From: CAYQTE01 sp964420285
Lineage (GTDB): Bacteria > Planctomycetota > Phycisphaerae > Tepidisphaerales > Tepidisphaeraceae
Length of the DNA stretch: 64,000 nucleotides
Direction: 5' to 3'
NCBI GenBank assembly: GCA_964420285.1
Contig: CAYQTE010000016.1
Span: 1 to 64,000, forward strand
This document shows positions 17,409 through 26,063 of the stretch, one piece after another. A program made the position numbers and the translations under genes. Positions within the stretch are counted from its first letter, which is position 1. Each line of letters starts with the position of its first letter. The notes below the pieces were generated by a model, which worked only from the letters and a program-made list of their open reading frames with translations, did not search any database and was not told the DNA's origin.

Positions 17409-20111
17409 TCATTGTCCCCCCCGACCGGCCGGCGGATTGCTCGGGGCGACGCCTTCCCATGTGGGCAGATAATCACCGGCCAGATCGAGGGTTTCGATCG
17501 CGTTCAGCGCCCAGTGGATGCTGCCGGCGCCGTGCAGTTGCCAGCCCACCGCGCCGCCCAGGAAGATCGGATCGGTTACGGGGTGCAGCATATCCGGGCC
17601 CTGATATTTCGGCGGCGTGGCCAGGGGTGTGTCCTGGCCTTTGCGGACGGCGCTGCCGATCAGGGTATCAAACGCCCGCTGGCCCATCGCGGCCTCGTGC
17701 GTCTTGCTATACACGTACGCCGCCGCTCGCGGCGCGGTCATGGCCTGGCCGCCCGTTGCGGCCGCGCGACGGCTGGCCGTCAGCCAGCCCTGCCAGAAGT
17801 CCGGGTAATCGACCATGAGCTGCATTTCATTGAGAGATTCGGGAGTGCCGAAGCCCATGTCGAAGACCGATCCGCCCGCCCCGCCGCCGCGCGTGGCGAT
17901 CACGCCGGTCTTCAGGTCCATCGGGCCGCCGTCGCTCAGCGCAATCGGACTGCCGGGAACCACCAGGCTCTTCATGCCGTTGAGCAGCTTATCGTGATAC
18001 GCGACATCGCGCGTGCGCTCCCATTCGGTCATCCAGTTGATGGCGAAACTCGACCAGTCGGTGCCGAACCCGACGCGGACCGGTCCGGTCGTGTTGCCGT
18101 TGTTATTGATCCACGCCCAGGCGATTTCGGCGCTGGCCACTTCGTGCAGCAGATCGCCGGTGCGCTCGTCGGTGGTCAGATAGTAACTCATCCGCTTGAG
18201 CCCGGCGTGACTCATGCGCGGCTGCTTGGCGCCGTCGCCCCAGTGATCGACGTTGTGCCTCGATCCCAACCCCGCCAGCGGCCCGATGTGATAGACATCG
18301 CCCTCGGCGGATTGCCGGTCCATGTTGACGGCCATCCAGTACATGTCCGACCGGCCGGTGCGCAGGAAGCTGTACCACAAATAGATATTGGGCATCAGCT
18401 CGGTGTTCAGCCATGCCCAGCCGCCGACGTCGTAGCGCCACTGGTGGCGGCCGAAATCGTAATTGTGCATGACATCGCCGTAATCCCAGAAGCCGTACCA
18501 CGATCGCTCGTCGATCTGGCCGTGGTAATAGTCGAAAAGCTGCGTGATCGACGCCTCAACCCATCGGCGCGCGGGGGTCGAGGAACCCGGCAGGCTCCAT
18601 GAGCCGAAGGCCGGCACGGAATGGTAATACTCCGGCGTGCAGGCCAGCACCGGCGGCTGCTGCGCCTCCTGCGCCATCTTCGCCAGTTGCGCATCGGCCG
18701 GCACCGATCCCATCGCCCACAGCGTCAGGTCCGTCGTGTGGGCGATGCCGTACGGTGTGGCCAGTTCAGGGCGGCGCAGGTCTTCATAGTTGATCGGCAG
18801 GCCGTGATCGACACTGTCGTAGCGACGCAGGTCCATCGCGTCACCATCGGGCGACCAGAGCCAGATCTTCATCTCGCCGGCCGCCTGCGCGCCGTTGTCG
18901 ATGTCGATCGACGCCGGATACTTCTGCCAGAAATTCCGCACGGCCGCGGCCATGCCGCCGGATACGTCGCTCAGCACCGCCAATCCCAGCGAGCGATGCC
19001 CGTTGCCGGTATCGACGTGGACCCATGATGCCTTGCTCGAAGTACGCTTGTCGATGGAATAGCTGTCCGGCCCCAGTTGCGTCAGGCGGAAGTCGTTCCA
19101 GACCGGAACCGTCTGGATGGCGCCACGGGATTGGGCGCTGAGCTGCTCCATGTTCGGGACACGCTGGCCGGCGAGGTTCGCCGCGTAATCCCGCGTCACC
19201 TCGGCGCCGGCGGAAGGCCGATAGCCCGGCAGCATCATCACCGGCTGGCCCCAGATTCCCGCGCCATCGCCGGCGAAGCGGACATGGCGATTATGCGGCT
19301 GTTCGGAAAACGGCACCGTGACGCTGATGCCCAGGCCCTTGATGAAATCGGTCTGGTTATTGCCGTCGTAGACGAACGAGTGGACCATCCGCACCTGCCC
19401 CATTCCGGCGAAGAAATAGAGCCGCACGGTAAACGGCAGCAGCTTCTTTCCCGTGCGGGACGACACGTGCGTGCCCTCGATCTTGACCACCGCCCGCACC
19501 GGGCCGGATTGTTCCAGCGTCACTTTCGTCACCGATGAGACCAGCGAATCCTGCTGGATGATGCCGGCGCTGTCGAGCTTGCTGCGATCTTCCAGCGTGA
19601 GAATCAGCCGGCCGTTCTGCCCCACCGTCCGCGTGCCCACGCGCATCCACTCGAAGAGATTGCTTCCCGTGTTGAGAATCCGGCAGCTCATGGCGCCGGT
19701 GTCGATGGTGATGCCGGTGGCGTCGCTGACGCACGTGACCGGCTGGCTGGGAGCGGCCGACGCGCCCACGGACAATTGCAGTGGCCCCGCCGCGCCGGCG
19801 GGCGCGGCGATCGCTTCGCCGCTCCACTTGACCGAACCGTCGGGCCAGTAGGCCGTCGTCCATGTCTGCACCGGTATGCTGCTCCCGTCGGCGCTCCTCA
19901 GCGTAAGCGAATCGGTCGGCTGCAGGGCGCCCTTGGGCCACGGCACTCCCCAGCTCACGCCTTCGTTCACGGCCGGCGCTGAATTGCCCAGCCAGTGTAC
20001 GTTCACCGGCGCCGGCGCCGCCCAGGCCACCGGAGCGGCGATCAGACAGATCGCGCACGCCATGATCGCAATTCGCCCAACCCAGCCGTCCCTTATGATT
20101 GACGATCGCAT
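17409..20111 (-). CDS. PL26/PcRGLX-like exo-rhamnogalacturonan lyase
   Basis: The protein has 900 residues from the ATG at 20111, with AGGAG seven bases upstream. The signal peptide is IAIMACAICLIAAPVAWAAP. The N-terminal part (NVHWLGNSAPAVNEGVSWGV, WPDGSVKWSGEA) matches the RIFT-barrel start of the PcRGLX/YetA family; a beta-sandwich and an alpha/alpha toroid follow (WYGFWDYGDVMHNYDF, WRYDVGGWAWLNTE, HNVDHWGDGAKQPRMSH). PL26 enzymes cleave rhamnogalacturonan-I from the chain end by beta-elimination, releasing unsaturated galacturonosyl-rhamnose. Flanking CE12 and PL22 genes support this role. The C-terminal Gly/Pro tail is PPAGRGGQ. Domain borders were not computed. Confidence 0.8.
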   Translation of the reverse strand: MRSSIIRDGWVGRIAIMACAICLIAAPVAWAAPAPVNVHWLGNSAPAVNEGVSWGVPWPKGALQPTDSLTLRSADGSSIPVQTWTTAYWPDGSVKWSGEAIAAPAGAAGPLQLSVGASAAPSQPVTCVSDATGITIDTGAMSCRILNTGSNLFEWMRVGTRTVGQNGRLILTLEDRSKLDSAGIIQQDSLVSSVTKVTLEQSGPVRAVVKIEGTHVSSRTGKKLLPFTVRLYFFAGMGQVRMVHSFVYDGNNQTDFIKGLGISVTVPFSEQPHNRHVRFAGDGAGIWGQPVMMLPGYRPSAGAEVTRDYAANLAGQRVPNMEQLSAQSRGAIQTVPVWNDFRLTQLGPDSYSIDKRTSSKASWVHVDTGNGHRSLGLAVLSDVSGGMAAAVRNFWQKYPASIDIDNGAQAAGEMKIWLWSPDGDAMDLRRYDSVDHGLPINYEDLRRPELATPYGIAHTTDLTLWAMGSVPADAQLAKMAQEAQQPPVLACTPEYYHSVPAFGSWSLPGSSTPARRWVEASITQLFDYYHGQIDERSWYGFWDYGDVMHNYDFGRHQWRYDVGGWAWLNTELMPNIYLWYSFLRTGRSDMYWMAVNMDRQSAEGDVYHIGPLAGLGSRHNVDHWGDGAKQPRMSHAGLKRMSYYLTTDERTGDLLHEVASAEIAWAWINNNGNTTGPVRVGFGTDWSSFAINWMTEWERTRDVAYHDKLLNGMKSLVVPGSPIALSDGGPMDLKTGVIATRGGGAGGSVFDMGFGTPESLNEMQLMVDYPDFWQGWLTASRRAAATGGQAMTAPRAAAYVYSKTHEAAMGQRAFDTLIGSAVRKGQDTPLATPPKYQGPDMLHPVTDPIFLGGAVGWQLHGAGSIHWALNAIETLDLAGDYLPTWEGVAPSNPPAGRGGQ

Positions 20112-20275
20112 CGAGTAACTCCTGAAGCGTTGTGTTTCGTCGATTTTCCGCCGATCGCGCCGCCGCTTTTTTTTCTGCGCCCCGCCTTGCAGGCGCACCG
20201 CCGTTACGCGGACATGATATCGAAATGGCTCGGCGCCTCTCGGCCGGTCGAGGCGGAGTGTACAGCGCCGCACGC

Positions 20276-20295
20276 GCGGAAATCAAAATTTCCGC
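20276..20295 (-). terminator. Hairpin after the secretion operon
   Basis: A perfect eight-base-pair stem, GCGGAAAT (20276-20283) and ATTTCCGC (20288-20295), encloses a CAAA loop. It sits about 40 bases past the stop codon of the lipoprotein gene that ends the minus-strand type II secretion operon. No U-run follows on the minus strand, so termination would be rho-dependent or weak. Confidence 0.4.
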
Positions 20296-20333
20296 AATCC
20301 CGCCGCGGCTGGCGAATGCACAGGCAGCGCCGG

Positions 20334-21248
20334 CTAATTGTCGGGCGTGAGCAGAAAATCGGGCGGCGGAGGCGAGGTGTTGTCCGGCGTCGGCTCTACG
20401 GCACCGGGGTCTTGCTGCGCGGCCGAGTCCGGATTCGCCTGCGCATCGCCCGCCTGATCCGGGGCGGCCTGTTGATGCATGGCGGCGCGGAGTTCCTGTA
20501 ATTGATCCGGCGTCAGTGGCTGCGTGTCGCCGTTCCCCTGGCCGGGAGTCTGAACCGGCTGCGGCACGGAATCGCCGTGCATCGCCGCCCGTAACCGCTG
20601 AAGTTGCTCTGGGGTCAACGGCGCCGTGTCGTTGGGGTCGGGCACGACTGGCGGCAAAAGGGGATCAGCGTACGCCGAACCCCCTATGGCCGATGTCACG
20701 CCGGGACTGAAAACCTGAAAATCGCCCTCGCCCACCTCCTGAACGTCCAGTTGCAGCGCGGTCCGCGGCGCCTGCGTGCTTACCAGGCACTCGCGGCATC
20801 CATCCGGCAACGGCTGGGGATCCCAGACATACACCTTCAACAGCAAATCCGGCCGCGACATGCCGGCCGGCGAATAGCCGTACGGCTGGCCCGATATCGG
20901 ACTGCTCAGGTCCAGCGGATCGTTGGGATCCTTAATGAGCTTCAAGACCGCCAGCGACGGCGGCATGCGGTCATAGGTGGAATAGAACTCAAGGATCAGC
21001 CCGGCGATGCTATGCAGATTCTCTTCGTCCTGGGCTTTGAGCTGCTTTGGCGTCTTGACGGAGTTGGCGGGCACGGCCGGCTGAGCGGCCGGCGGCCTGG
21101 TCCCCACCGTGCCGGCAGTGACCTGAAGCGGTTGCGGCTGGGCCGGAGGCGGCGAGTCCTGGCACGCCCCCAGCACACCCAGCATGCACGTCAGCGTCAC
21201 AACCGGCGTCCACCGCGTCAGCACGAGCTTGAACGAAACAGCTCTCAA
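20334..21248 (-). CDS. Lipoprotein with duplicated LTPEQLQ-LRAAMH segment, T2SS operon end
   Basis: The likely start is TTG at 21248 (304 residues); a GTG at 21254 or ATG at 21326 would lengthen it, the latter by an implausible N-region that spans a terminator. A hydrophobic leader ends in LGAC (Cys29), a lipobox. The middle domain (EENLHSIAGLILEFYSTYDRM ... SPISGQPYGYSPAG) recalls periplasmic pseudopilin-like or assembly domains found with secretion genes, but I do not recognise the family. The C-terminal third is Pro/Gln/Asp-rich and contains two near-identical segments, PLTPEQLQRLRAAMH and PLTPDQLQELRAAMH. Being downstream of gspD suggests a pilotin-like or assembly role (inference). Confidence 0.6.
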   Translation of the reverse strand: MRAVSFKLVLTRWTPVVTLTCMLGVLGACQDSPPPAQPQPLQVTAGTVGTRPPAAQPAVPANSVKTPKQLKAQDEENLHSIAGLILEFYSTYDRMPPSLAVLKLIKDPNDPLDLSSPISGQPYGYSPAGMSRPDLLLKVYVWDPQPLPDGCRECLVSTQAPRTALQLDVQEVGEGDFQVFSPGVTSAIGGSAYADPLLPPVVPDPNDTAPLTPEQLQRLRAAMHGDSVPQPVQTPGQGNGDTQPLTPDQLQELRAAMHQQAAPDQAGDAQANPDSAAQQDPGAVEPTPDNTSPPPPDFLLTPDN

Positions 21249-21260
21249 AAACACCTCGCC

Positions 21261-21308
21261 AAAAAAGAGTATCCCGCCCCCGCGGAAAATTCCACAGGTG
21301 CGGGATAC
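21261..21308 (-). terminator. Terminator or attenuator between gspD and the lipoprotein gene
   Basis: On the minus strand GTATCCCGC (from 21308 to 21300) pairs with GCGGGATAC (21277 to 21269), with an inner GGAAAATTCC palindrome, and is followed by TCTTTTTT. This is a classical intrinsic-terminator shape. It lies directly after gspD and about 13 bases before the likely lipoprotein start, so read-through or attenuation may set lipoprotein levels. Confidence 0.7.
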
Positions 21309-21342
21309 CCACCGGCGATGCATCATGCACCGACGGAATAAA

Positions 21343-24060
21343 TTACGGCTTCACGGGCGCCGGCGCGGTCGGCTGATCCGGCAGCAACTGCGCCGGAGGC
21401 GGCGGCGGGTTCTGCACCGGGCCCATGCCGTTGGTGCCGCCATTGCGACCGTTGCGCATCTCTTCGGCGTGAATCTCCGCCTGCATCAGGAACGGGTCGA
21501 CAACGGGTTCCGGCGCCGGCAGAGTCGTGGCGCCACGCATCATGCCTTCCAATTGCGGGGCCAGATCCTTCTTGTTGGTGACCTCCTGCAATTCGTCCTG
21601 CGTCTGCTCGTACAGGTATTCCGGCCGCAATGCCACGTGCGGCGTCATGAAAATCAGCAATTCGGTTCGCGTATCGGAGTATTGGGTACGGCCAAACAGC
21701 GGACCAAGGAGCGGGATGTCGCCCAGGAGGGGAACCTTCTGGAACGAGGTGCTCTTCTGATCGCCGATCATGCCGCCGATGACGATCGTCTGGCCATTCT
21801 GGATGGCGACGTAGGTCTGGGCTGTGCGGGTATTAAACACCGGCGCAGTCAGGCCGTTGGAGGAAATCGGGACGGTCTGATCGCTGAGTGAGGAGACTTC
21901 CGGCTCGACCAGGCAGGTGACCAGACCTTCCTGATTCACGTGAGGCTGGACGAGGAGGATAATGCCGACCGACTGGTACTGAATGGTGTTGAGGGTCTGG
22001 CCCAGAGTGGTGGTCTGGCTGTTGGTGATGATGGGGACGGATTGTCCGACGGTGATTTCCGCAGTCTGGTTGTCGGAGCAAAGGATATACGGACGGGACA
22101 TCACGTCCAGCTTGCCGTTGACCGCCAGGGCGTGCAACGCCGCCTGGACGTTGCTCTCGGTGACCTGCAGAAGCAGGCCGCCGTTGGAATTGAACGCGCC
22201 CAGGTTGCCGAAACTGCTGGCGCCTTTCTGGCCGTTGAGAGTCGTTGTAGTGCCGGCTGCGGGCGCAGCCGCACCCGCGGCGGCCGCCGGGGTGCGCAGG
22301 TTCAGTGCCGAGAAGTCCATTCCGAAGTCGCTGGTCTCGTCGAGGGAGACTTCGGCGACCAGGACTTTGATGAGCACCTGAGCGACGGGCCGGTCGAGTT
22401 GTTCGATAACGATTTCGACTTCGGGCTTGAGCTTGGTGACAACGGCGACGAGAAGGGAATTGGTATCGACGTCGGGGACGACATAGGCGGCCCCGGTAAG
22501 GTCATCGGAATTATTTTCGCCGCCGGTGGCGCCGACGGAGGCGAGGTTGCCGACGCCGCCGGTTCGATTGCCGGTGCCAAGGCCGCCGACGCCGCCGCCG
22601 CCTAATGCGGTGCTGCCGGTCCCGCCGCGGCCGGTACCGGTCGTGCCGCCGCCGAGGCTCGTGCCGCCGCCAAGCGACGTGCCGCCGCCGAGGCTCGTAC
22701 CGCCGCCACGGCCGGTGGTGCCGGTCGCGCCGCCGCGGCCAGTGGTGCCGCCGCCACGGCCAGTTGTACCGCCGCCACCGCCCAGGCCGCTGCTGCTGCC
22801 AAGACTGCCGACGCTGCTGCTGCCGATGGTCGTGCCGCGCGTGCCGGTTGTCGTGGACCGTCCCGACGACGTGCTGGTGCCGTTGAACAGGGCGTTGAGC
22901 GTCGCGGCCATATCCTGGGCATACCCGTTCTTCACCTTATAGAGGAAGAATGAGGTCTGCTGCGACGTATCGGCATCCAATTGATCCAGCAACTGCCAGA
23001 TGATCAGGAGTGTGGCCTTGGGGCCATTGACAACGACGTTGTTGGAACGTTCATCAGCACTGGCGATGACTTTTTGGGCTTCAAGATCAGGTGACGCGGC
23101 GGTCCCACCGCCACCACCACCGCCTCGAGCCGTGCCCGCTGCGCCAGCCCGACCGCCGCCAGGAGTGGTTGCGCCCCGGGTTGCGCCTGGACCGGCAGCA
23201 GCCCCAAAGCCGCCGGTGGCAGCGTTACCGCCGCCACCGCCACCGCCGGCCGGGGGAGGCGGCGGGGGAAACATGGTGGTGATCAGGGTTGCCGCGGTCT
23301 GGGCATCGGCATTGAAGAGGTGGCGCACGAACATGCTGCTGGCCACGCCGGTCTGCGTATCCAGATCGTGGCAAATCTGCGCCGCTCGCCGGATATTCGA
23401 CGAGGTATCGGTGATGATGATGACGTTGGCCCCGTTGTTGCTTGTCACGATCGCGGTGGCCGACAAAATCGGCAGCAGGTCGTTGCGAAGCTGACCGGCG
23501 GCGATGGTCTTGAGGGGAATGATCTGCGTGATGAGCTGGTCGGTATCGGCGATCTCGTTGGGATCACCGCCGTAGCGAACCGGCAGATTCTCATACATCA
23601 GATTGAGGCGGGTATCCACCTTGAGGATTCGCCCCATGGGAAGCACGCCGTAGCCGTCGGCTTCCAGCGCGGTATCCAGCAGGGCCGGAATCTGGTCGCT
23701 GGAGACCGGCACGGGCGAGTTCAGGGTGATTCGCCCCGAGACTTCGCTCATCTTGACGGTGATGTATCCCGCCTTTTCAGACAGGTAATTAAGCACCTCG
23801 TCGATGGATGCGCCCTTGAAATTGAGGGAGACCATGGTGGTGGGCGGTGGCTGGGCGAACGGCAAAGTCGCCGGACCGCCCAGTGGATTGGACGGGGCGG
23901 ATGTCGAAGCGCCCAGAGTAATCATCTCCGGCAAGGTCGTGGAGCCCGGCGCGGCGCCCAGCACCTGATACGGCGCCGGCTGTCCGTACAGCCACATCGG
24001 CGCTACCGCCAGAAGAACCGCGATTCCCATGATTCCCGCGCACCAACGCATTCCACGCAT
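21343..24060 (-). CDS. gspD: GspD, type II secretion outer-membrane secretin
   Basis: The protein has 905 residues and AAGGA precedes the ATG. A signal peptide (MGIAVLLAVAPMWLYGQ) is followed by N-domains (VSLNFKGASIDEVLNYLSEK, RYGGDPNEIADTDQLITQII, VIITDTSSNIRRA) and the C-terminal secretin core with AEVSLDETSDFGMDF and the signature VPLLGDIPLLGPLFG. The family length is usually 650-750 residues. The excess lies in two Gly-rich inserts in the N2/N3 region, about residues 263-322 and 393-515, the second containing a triple GGGTSL repeat. It forms the outer-membrane channel of the T2SS. The gene is second to last in the operon and a terminator-like hairpin follows it. Confidence 0.93.
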   Translation of the reverse strand: MRGMRWCAGIMGIAVLLAVAPMWLYGQPAPYQVLGAAPGSTTLPEMITLGASTSAPSNPLGGPATLPFAQPPPTTMVSLNFKGASIDEVLNYLSEKAGYITVKMSEVSGRITLNSPVPVSSDQIPALLDTALEADGYGVLPMGRILKVDTRLNLMYENLPVRYGGDPNEIADTDQLITQIIPLKTIAAGQLRNDLLPILSATAIVTSNNGANVIIITDTSSNIRRAAQICHDLDTQTGVASSMFVRHLFNADAQTAATLITTMFPPPPPPAGGGGGGGNAATGGFGAAAGPGATRGATTPGGGRAGAAGTARGGGGGGGTAASPDLEAQKVIASADERSNNVVVNGPKATLLIIWQLLDQLDADTSQQTSFFLYKVKNGYAQDMAATLNALFNGTSTSSGRSTTTGTRGTTIGSSSVGSLGSSSGLGGGGGTTGRGGGTTGRGGATGTTGRGGGTSLGGGTSLGGGTSLGGGTTGTGRGGTGSTALGGGGVGGLGTGNRTGGVGNLASVGATGGENNSDDLTGAAYVVPDVDTNSLLVAVVTKLKPEVEIVIEQLDRPVAQVLIKVLVAEVSLDETSDFGMDFSALNLRTPAAAAGAAAPAAGTTTTLNGQKGASSFGNLGAFNSNGGLLLQVTESNVQAALHALAVNGKLDVMSRPYILCSDNQTAEITVGQSVPIITNSQTTTLGQTLNTIQYQSVGIILLVQPHVNQEGLVTCLVEPEVSSLSDQTVPISSNGLTAPVFNTRTAQTYVAIQNGQTIVIGGMIGDQKSTSFQKVPLLGDIPLLGPLFGRTQYSDTRTELLIFMTPHVALRPEYLYEQTQDELQEVTNKKDLAPQLEGMMRGATTLPAPEPVVDPFLMQAEIHAEEMRNGRNGGTNGMGPVQNPPPPPAQLLPDQPTAPAPVKP
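22645..22698 (-). repeat. Tandem 18-bp repeat inside gspD
   Basis: Three adjacent 18-base units at 22645, 22663 and 22681 encode Gly-Gly-Gly-Thr-Ser-Leu. They lie in a longer Gly/Thr/Arg tract of gspD. The repeat is in frame (a multiple of 3), so length change by slippage would not disrupt the gene. Confidence 0.8.
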
Positions 24061-24269
24061 GTGTGTTTCCTTTTTGTCGTTCCGCTACGTTGCCCGATCC
24101 TGCCGCCGTCGAACTGCCCGGTCAACCGCACCCGGCCGACCGATAATCCTCCGCGTTGCCCTTATTAACACCGCTGGGCCATCATTGTTGTATCGACAGT
24201 GTGCCGGGCATCACTTTACCGGACCCTGGCCGGCAATCGACCGCCACGGCGATTACACCTGCCGGATTG

Positions 24270-25433
24270 CTAATTCTCATCCGCCGGCGCCGTCTGGTCG
24301 GCACCCGCCGGCGTCTGGTCGGCCGGTTGCACAACAGCCTTTGCGGGCTGGGTTGTCGGCGCATCGCCCGGCAGGGACAGACCCGACAGACCGGTAAGTT
24401 CCGCCTGTCGGCGCAACTTCATCTGGGTCAGAAGATCGTCGGCACCGAGGGCTTCGCCCGTTTTTTGCGTCGTGGCGGTATTGTTCAGCAACTCGGTTAC
24501 CTCCAGCACCGACGGCCTGGTGGTCGAGCGCAGGTACGCATCGCCTGCCAGGCTGTAGCCGATCGGAATGACCCGAGTTCCCGAAGCCGCCTTGTAATGC
24601 AATTCCGTGAGCGAGATGAAAGTGATCGTGCCGCGGGCAATGGCATCGCCCACCTTAACGCGGGTCACCTGGAAGGACACGGTATTTTCGATAAAGGCGA
24701 TGGGGACGTCTTTCCCATTGATCTTCTCGATCGCCGCGCCGTTAAAGAGCGACTGGCTCTCCAGACGAGCCCGGGCGGCCTCCAGTTGCTGCGCCGCCAG
24801 TTGCGCCTGGCTGGGGCCTGCCGGCGGCGGCGCGACGTACTGCACGGGCGGCGCCACATAGGGCAGACCCTTCTGGAAGATACTGCGCTTGCTGAATTCG
24901 GTCGCATATTCCACCGGCATGGCGGCGGGCATGTTGATGGCGATCATGTCACCGGCCGGCGGAGCTGTGGCGACGGGGCCGCGCCCGGTGCCGTTGCCGC
25001 GTCCGGGGAACACACTTGCCGATCCGGTTCCCGATCCGGCTGGACGGGTCGTGGTGCCGCCGCGGTTGCCAAACACGCTGGTTGACCCGCCGCCGGCGGG
25101 CGCGCCGATCGTACCGGTGGTGCCGCGAATCCCCGATGCGCCAAGCCCGCCGGGCCTGGTCGAGGGCGCCGTCGTGGCCCCGGCTAAGATGCCGGGCCGG
25201 GTGGACGGGGCCGTGGTGGCCCCGGCAAGAGCGGCGGGCCGCGTCGCAGCGCCGACCAGAGGCGAGGCCGATCGTCCGGCCCCGAAGGGCGCGACGGCCG
25301 AGGGAACGGTCGTCGGGCTGGCCGAAGCGGGCCTGGTTGTGGCCTGGCCGCGAGTGGAAGCCGTAGCGAAAAGCAGGCCGGCCGAAGCCGCCGCCAATGC
25401 TGCCAACGATAGCAATTTGGATGTGGATGTCAT
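24270..25433 (-). CDS. GspC/PilP-like periplasmic T2SS component
   Basis: The protein has 387 residues, AGGAG lies seven bases before the ATG, and the start overlaps the gspM stop by ATGA. It begins with a hydrophobic leader (LLSLAALAAASAGLLFATAS), then a 130-residue Thr/Pro/Ala/Gly tract holding two copies of LAGATTAPSTRPG. A segment SIFQKGLPYVAPP is followed by a small domain (IEKINGKDVPIAFIENTVSF ... VKVGDAIARGTITFISLTEL) that resembles the homology region of GspC or the PilP fold, which docks to the secretin. A short Thr/Pro/Gln tail ends the protein. Classical GspC has a PDZ or coiled coil after this domain; neither is obvious here. The position just before gspD fits the connector role. 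Confidence 0.6.
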   Translation of the reverse strand: MTSTSKLLSLAALAAASAGLLFATASTRGQATTRPASASPTTVPSAVAPFGAGRSASPLVGAATRPAALAGATTAPSTRPGILAGATTAPSTRPGGLGASGIRGTTGTIGAPAGGGSTSVFGNRGGTTTRPAGSGTGSASVFPGRGNGTGRGPVATAPPAGDMIAINMPAAMPVEYATEFSKRSIFQKGLPYVAPPVQYVAPPPAGPSQAQLAAQQLEAARARLESQSLFNGAAIEKINGKDVPIAFIENTVSFQVTRVKVGDAIARGTITFISLTELHYKAASGTRVIPIGYSLAGDAYLRSTTRPSVLEVTELLNNTATTQKTGEALGADDLLTQMKLRRQAELTGLSGLSLPGDAPTTQPAKAVVQPADQTPAGADQTAPADEN

Positions 25434-26029
25434 AATCCTGCTCCTTGATGCAAATCGACTCCAGCCGCGGAGCTGACCGTTCTGGTGGGCGCGGCGGGTT
25501 TTTCCGGGGGCGCCACGCTGAGAGCGGACACCTTCATGCGGACCATCAGATCGTCGACGCCTTCGTGTGCCGCGGCAATATTCAGATCACTGATGCGAAG
25601 CGGGACGGGGGAATTTTCCAGGGCCCAGATCAAGCGGCTGACGGAATTCATCGTGCCTTCGAGATTGAAGTCGTAGTCGCGGACGATGAAATCGCCCTCT
25701 TTGGCGGGCTTGTCGGTGCGATAGCCTTTGACATTGACGCTGGCCCATTCGGACCAGGCTTGAATGGCCCGCATGGTTTGCGACTGGACCAGTTCCGAAT
25801 CCTCCTGCAGGCCGTTCTTCTTCATGATCTCCCATTCGGGAAGCATGGCGCGGTATTCCTTGAACTTCTGGAGATCTTCCTTCAGATCGGTGTCGAGTTT
25901 GGCCTTGCCGGTGACGATGTCTTCGCCGGTCTTGAGATAGGGATCGATGCCGTAGGTATACAGCAGCGCCACGACGCCGAGGACGAGCACCGTGATCAGA
26001 ATGTTCATTTCACGTTTTGCGATGACCAC
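25430..26029 (-). CDS. gspM: GspM/PilO-like inner-membrane T2SS component
   Basis: There are 199 residues from a GTG at 26029 (CTGGAG five bases upstream); the reading frame continues upstream only as overlap with gspL. One transmembrane helix (MNILITVLVLGVVALLYTYG) is followed by a coiled-coil-prone stretch (LDTDLKEDLQKFKEYRAMLP), then a small ferredoxin-like domain (RDYDFNLEGTMNSVSRLIWA ... LRISDLNIAA). This matches the GspM/PilO layout. It partners with GspL in the inner-membrane platform of the T2SS. Its stop overlaps the next start (ATGA), indicating translational coupling. Confidence 0.72.
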   Translation of the reverse strand: MVIAKREMNILITVLVLGVVALLYTYGIDPYLKTGEDIVTGKAKLDTDLKEDLQKFKEYRAMLPEWEIMKKNGLQEDSELVQSQTMRAIQAWSEWASVNVKGYRTDKPAKEGDFIVRDYDFNLEGTMNSVSRLIWALENSPVPLRISDLNIAAAHEGVDDLMVRMKVSALSVAPPEKPAAPTRTVSSAAGVDLHQGAGL

Positions 26030-26063
26030 AAATTCTCCAGATCCACAAGGCCACGAATGATAA

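Noticed and set aside
17259..18602. Plus-strand frame of 447 residues opposite the PL26 gene
   Set aside because: Antisense to a conserved lyase; no domain or signal seen.
22600..23270. Repeated GCCGCCGCC blocks that look like a satellite or CRISPR-like array
   Set aside because: They are in frame inside gspD, encode Gly tracts, lack constant repeat-spacer structure, and are coding low-complexity sequence.
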